Origin: Pseudophaeobacter flagellatus
Lineage (GTDB): Bacteria > Pseudomonadota > Alphaproteobacteria > Rhodobacterales > Rhodobacteraceae
Direction: 5' to 3'
NCBI RefSeq assembly: GCF_021228235.1
Contig: NZ_JAJQRG010000002.1
Location: 186,001 to 250,000, forward strand
Length of the DNA stretch: 64,000 nt
Made by a program: the position numbers and the translations under genes. The notes under the pieces are model-generated. The model did not search any database and was not told where the DNA came from. It worked only from the letters and a program-made list of their open reading frames with translations. Shown in pieces: positions 61,536 through 64,000 of the stretch (position 1 is its first letter; each line of letters starts with the position of its first letter).

Positions 61536-63671
61536 ATGAAATCAGCAATCGATCTGCTCCAGAACAAGAGAAACCCCGTGCCTAAGATATCTGCTCAACA
61601 GCTTTTTAGCCCGACCGTGCTTTTGGCGCTGGCATTGATGGCGATCATCGTGATGATGATTCTACCGATGCCGGCCTGGGTGCTGGACGTGGGTCTTGCC
61701 GTCTCTTTTGGTCTGGCGATCCTGATTTTCACCATCACCCTGTTTATCGAACGCCCGCTGGATTTCTCGTCCTTTCCGACGATCCTGCTGGCCTCTTTGA
61801 TGCTGCGGCTGTCGCTGAACATTTCCTCGACCAAGCTGATCATTGGCCAGGGACATACCGGCACCGATGCGGCGGGCGACGTGATCCAGGGGTTCGCGCA
61901 GTTCGTTATGGGCGGCAGTGTGTTTCTGGGGTTGGTCACCTTTGGGGTTTTGCTGATCGTCAACTTCATGGTGATCAACAAGGGTGCGGCCCGGATGGCC
62001 GAAGTCGGGGCGCGGTTTGCCCTGGACGGGATGCCCGGCAAGCAGATGGCGATTGATGCTGATATGGCTGCTGGGGCCATTGACCATGCCACCGCCAAGG
62101 CGCGCCGGGAAAACGACCAGAAGGAAACCACCTTCTTTGGCTCCTTGGATGGGGCCTCGAAATTTGTCAAAGGCGATGCGGTTGCAGGCCTGCTTATCAC
62201 CCTTTTGAACCTGGTCATGGGCTTGGTCATGGGGGTTCTGGTGCAGGGGATGCCGGTCTCGGCCGCCTTTGAAACCTATGCGATCCTGACTGTCGGCGAT
62301 GGTCTGGTGTCGCAGATCCCATCTGTGATCATTTCGATTGCCGCGGCGCTGCTGCTGGCCCGTGGCGGTGCCACCGGCGCGACCGATATTGCGCTGGTGG
62401 ATCAGTTCGGCAAGCATCCGGCGGCGCTGGCAACGGTTTCTGTCTTGATGATCATGTTTGCGCTGGTTCCCGGCCTGCCTTTCCTGCCGTTTCTTCTCGG
62501 TGGGGGGATTCTTGGTTTTGCGGCCTATCGTTTGCAGATGAAGGTCCAGGCCAGGCAAGAGGCTGAGATCGAAGAAGAAATGGAAGAGACTGCCAATCCA
62601 ACGCCAAGCAAGGCGCTGGGGGATATTCTGGATCTTGACGATCTGCACCTGGAGTTTGCCCCGGATCTGGTCAGCATGGTGCTTGATGCCGGCACCGGGC
62701 TGGATGCGCGGATTGCCAATATGCGGACCCATATCGCCACCAGCTTTGGTCTGATCCTGCCGGAAATCCGGCTGACCGATCAGGCCGATCTGGATCGTGG
62801 GACTTACGTGGTCAGGGTGCAGGGTGTGGAACAGGTGCGCGGCACGCTGCATCCCGATATGGTGCTGGCGCTGATGCCCGATAACCACGATGCACTGCCT
62901 CCCGGAACCGATGTGACCGAACCCGTCTATGGTGCCCCCGCGCGTTGGATCAAGGGGGTGCAACAGCAAGACGCGGTTCTGGCCGGGGCCACCGTCGTGA
63001 CCCCGCCTGAAATTCTGGCGACCCATCTTCTGGAGGTAATCAAGCAGAACTTTGCCCGCCTGCTGACCTTCAAATCCCTGCGTCGTTTGCTGAATGAGAT
63101 GAGCGATCTGTCGGATCCCTTCCGGGCCGAGGCCAATCGCAAACTGCTAGAGGATCTGGTGCCTGACAAGGTACCAATGGATACGCTGCATTCGGTGCTG
63201 CGCCTGCTGTTGGAAGAGCGGGTCTCAATCCGCAATATCCCGCTGATCCTGGAAGCCATCGCCGAAGCCCGCGTGCATGTGACCCAGCCGGAAGCCATCT
63301 GCGAACATGTGCGTCAGCGCCTGGGCTTCCAACTGGTGGCCGAGATGAAGCGCGAGGACGGAACCATCCCTCTGATCCAGCTGGCACCGGAATGGGAAGA
63401 AACATTCTCGACCTATCAGGTGGATGTCAGCGGTGGCAATCTCGATGTGGCGCTGCCGCCGGATATGTTCAATCGCCTGGCCGAAGGGCTGAGCGAACGT
63501 TTGAGCACGGTGACAGATCAGGGTGTTTTTGCCGCTGTCGTGACCTCTACCCGGCGTCGCCGTTATCTGCGCACCATTCTGAAATCACGTGGCATCACCA
63601 ATCCGGTGCTCTCCTTCGAGGAAATCGGTCTTGAGGCCCGCCCGGCACTGGTGGGAATGGTTGCCGCATGA
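61536..63671 (+). CDS. flhA: flagellar export gate protein FlhA
   Basis: FlhA forms the nonameric export gate of the flagellar type III system. The 711-residue protein has eight N-terminal membrane helices (to about residue 330), the FHIPEP-region segment SLMLRLSLNISSTKLI, and a cytoplasmic loop with GARFALDGMPGKQMAIDAD. A large C-terminal cytoplasmic domain binds chaperones (DLVPDKVPMDTLHSVLRLLLEE). I start at ATG 61536, preceded by GGATCCGG; a GTG at 61578 is an alternative. Its stop overlaps fliR by four bases. Confidence 0.95.
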   Translation: MKSAIDLLQNKRNPVPKISAQQLFSPTVLLALALMAIIVMMILPMPAWVLDVGLAVSFGLAILIFTITLFIERPLDFSSFPTILLASLMLRLSLNISSTKLIIGQGHTGTDAAGDVIQGFAQFVMGGSVFLGLVTFGVLLIVNFMVINKGAARMAEVGARFALDGMPGKQMAIDADMAAGAIDHATAKARRENDQKETTFFGSLDGASKFVKGDAVAGLLITLLNLVMGLVMGVLVQGMPVSAAFETYAILTVGDGLVSQIPSVIISIAAALLLARGGATGATDIALVDQFGKHPAALATVSVLMIMFALVPGLPFLPFLLGGGILGFAAYRLQMKVQARQEAEIEEEMEETANPTPSKALGDILDLDDLHLEFAPDLVSMVLDAGTGLDARIANMRTHIATSFGLILPEIRLTDQADLDRGTYVVRVQGVEQVRGTLHPDMVLALMPDNHDALPPGTDVTEPVYGAPARWIKGVQQQDAVLAGATVVTPPEILATHLLEVIKQNFARLLTFKSLRRLLNEMSDLSDPFRAEANRKLLEDLVPDKVPMDTLHSVLRLLLEERVSIRNIPLILEAIAEARVHVTQPEAICEHVRQRLGFQLVAEMKREDGTIPLIQLAPEWEETFSTYQVDVSGGNLDVALPPDMFNRLAEGLSERLSTVTDQGVFAAVVTSTRRRRYLRTILKSRGITNPVLSFEEIGLEARPALVGMVAA

Positions 63672-64000
63672 CACCGCTGGACTTTCCTCCGGAATTACGG
63701 GCGTTTCTTGGGGCGAGTTTCTGGCATTTTGCCATTGTATTTTTGCGCGTCGGGGCAATGACCTCTGTCTTGCCGGCCTTTGGCGAGCAATATGTGCCGA
63801 TGCGGGTCAAGCTGGCGATTGCGGTTGCCTTTACCTTCATCGTGGCACCGACGCTGGCGCGGTTCGCGGAACCGGAAACGCCCCTGCATTTTGCCCATCT
63901 GGTCGTAAGCGAAACAATTATAGGCCTGGGGCTGGGCATTGCGGTCCGGCTGTTTGTGATGGGGCTGCAGATCGCCGGCACCATCGCAGCACAGAGCACC
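63668..64000 (+). CDS. fliR: flagellar export protein FliR, N-terminal part
   Basis: The first 111 codons of FliR are present; the gene runs past the right edge. FliR is a polytopic component of the export gate with FliP and FliQ. The visible part begins MTPLDFPPELRAFLGASFWH and has FLRVGAMTSVLPAFGEQYVP, then ETIIGLGLGIAVRLFVMGLQIAG, which are family segments. It overlaps flhA by four bases (ATGA). flhB is expected next. Confidence 0.92.
   Translation, partial: MTPLDFPPELRAFLGASFWHFAIVFLRVGAMTSVLPAFGEQYVPMRVKLAIAVAFTFIVAPTLARFAEPETPLHFAHLVVSETIIGLGLGIAVRLFVMGLQIAGTIAAQST

Noticed and set aside
61235-61585. Small open frames (plus and minus) in the flhA upstream gap
   Set aside because: No ribosome binding site, odd composition and overlap with the flhA start; no family likeness seen.

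Overview
The window looks like the origin-proximal part of the main chromosome of a marine Rhodobacterales bacterium of the Roseobacter group. This rests on gene content and order, moderately high GC, densely packed overlapping genes, a RegB-SenC-RegA redox system, alphaproteobacterial Mic60 inside a heme operon, and a Roseobacter-type flagellar cluster. No rRNA, tRNA, insertion sequence, prophage or CRISPR array was seen. Nearly everything is core genome.

Positions 1-7049 hold the replication-origin neighbourhood. A canonical 16-bp parS site (563-578) covers the start codon of mnmG. mnmG, mnmE, rho and hemJ run leftward; maf, aroE, coaE and dnaQ run rightward. The roughly 400-bp gap between the two sets (about 3845-4236) has an AT-rich stretch, four DnaA-box-like 9-mers and a perfect TTAA-N7-TTAAC CtrA box, and is the best oriC candidate.

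Positions 7064-17000 hold secB, fxsA, a Tim44-like protein, mltA, smr, a lipoprotein hydrolase, the HslVU protease with a membrane-protein gene between its subunits, a DUF1127 protein, a tandem pair of Lin0512-family genes, a DUF6500-like gene and trxA. Positions 17015-27309 are a leftward run: a PAS protein, then tsaE-amgK-murU-addB-addA (tRNA t6A modification, peptidoglycan sugar recycling, double-strand break repair). The PAS gene lies where I would expect DivL, lacks any kinase domain, and has a textbook extended CtrA site upstream.

Positions 27399-38503 hold regB, senC and regA (redox two-component control), a GT61 glycosyltransferase, an HD hydrolase, a small secreted protein, ahcY, DUF2853, a candidate small RNA, DUF1761, an EVE protein, a YciI-like protein, gpsA and tsaD. 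Positions 38579-42313 are hemD-mic60-hemY; mic60 contains a perfect (GAGACT)20 hexanucleotide repeat. An AlkJ/AlkK-like dehydrogenase and acyl-CoA ligase pair follows.

Positions 45858-64000 are flagellar: motB-flgE-flgK-flgL-flgI rightward, a DinB-family gene of different composition, fliP-fliN-fliH-fliF leftward, then fliL, an unknown gene, motE, motA, a large TPR-like protein, flhA and the start of fliR rightward. Three CtrA-like boxes, each with the same single deviation, lie upstream of motB, upstream of flgE and between fliF and fliL. The thread across the window is a likely CtrA circuit touching the origin candidate, a DivL-like regulator and the flagellum; this is inferred from motifs only.
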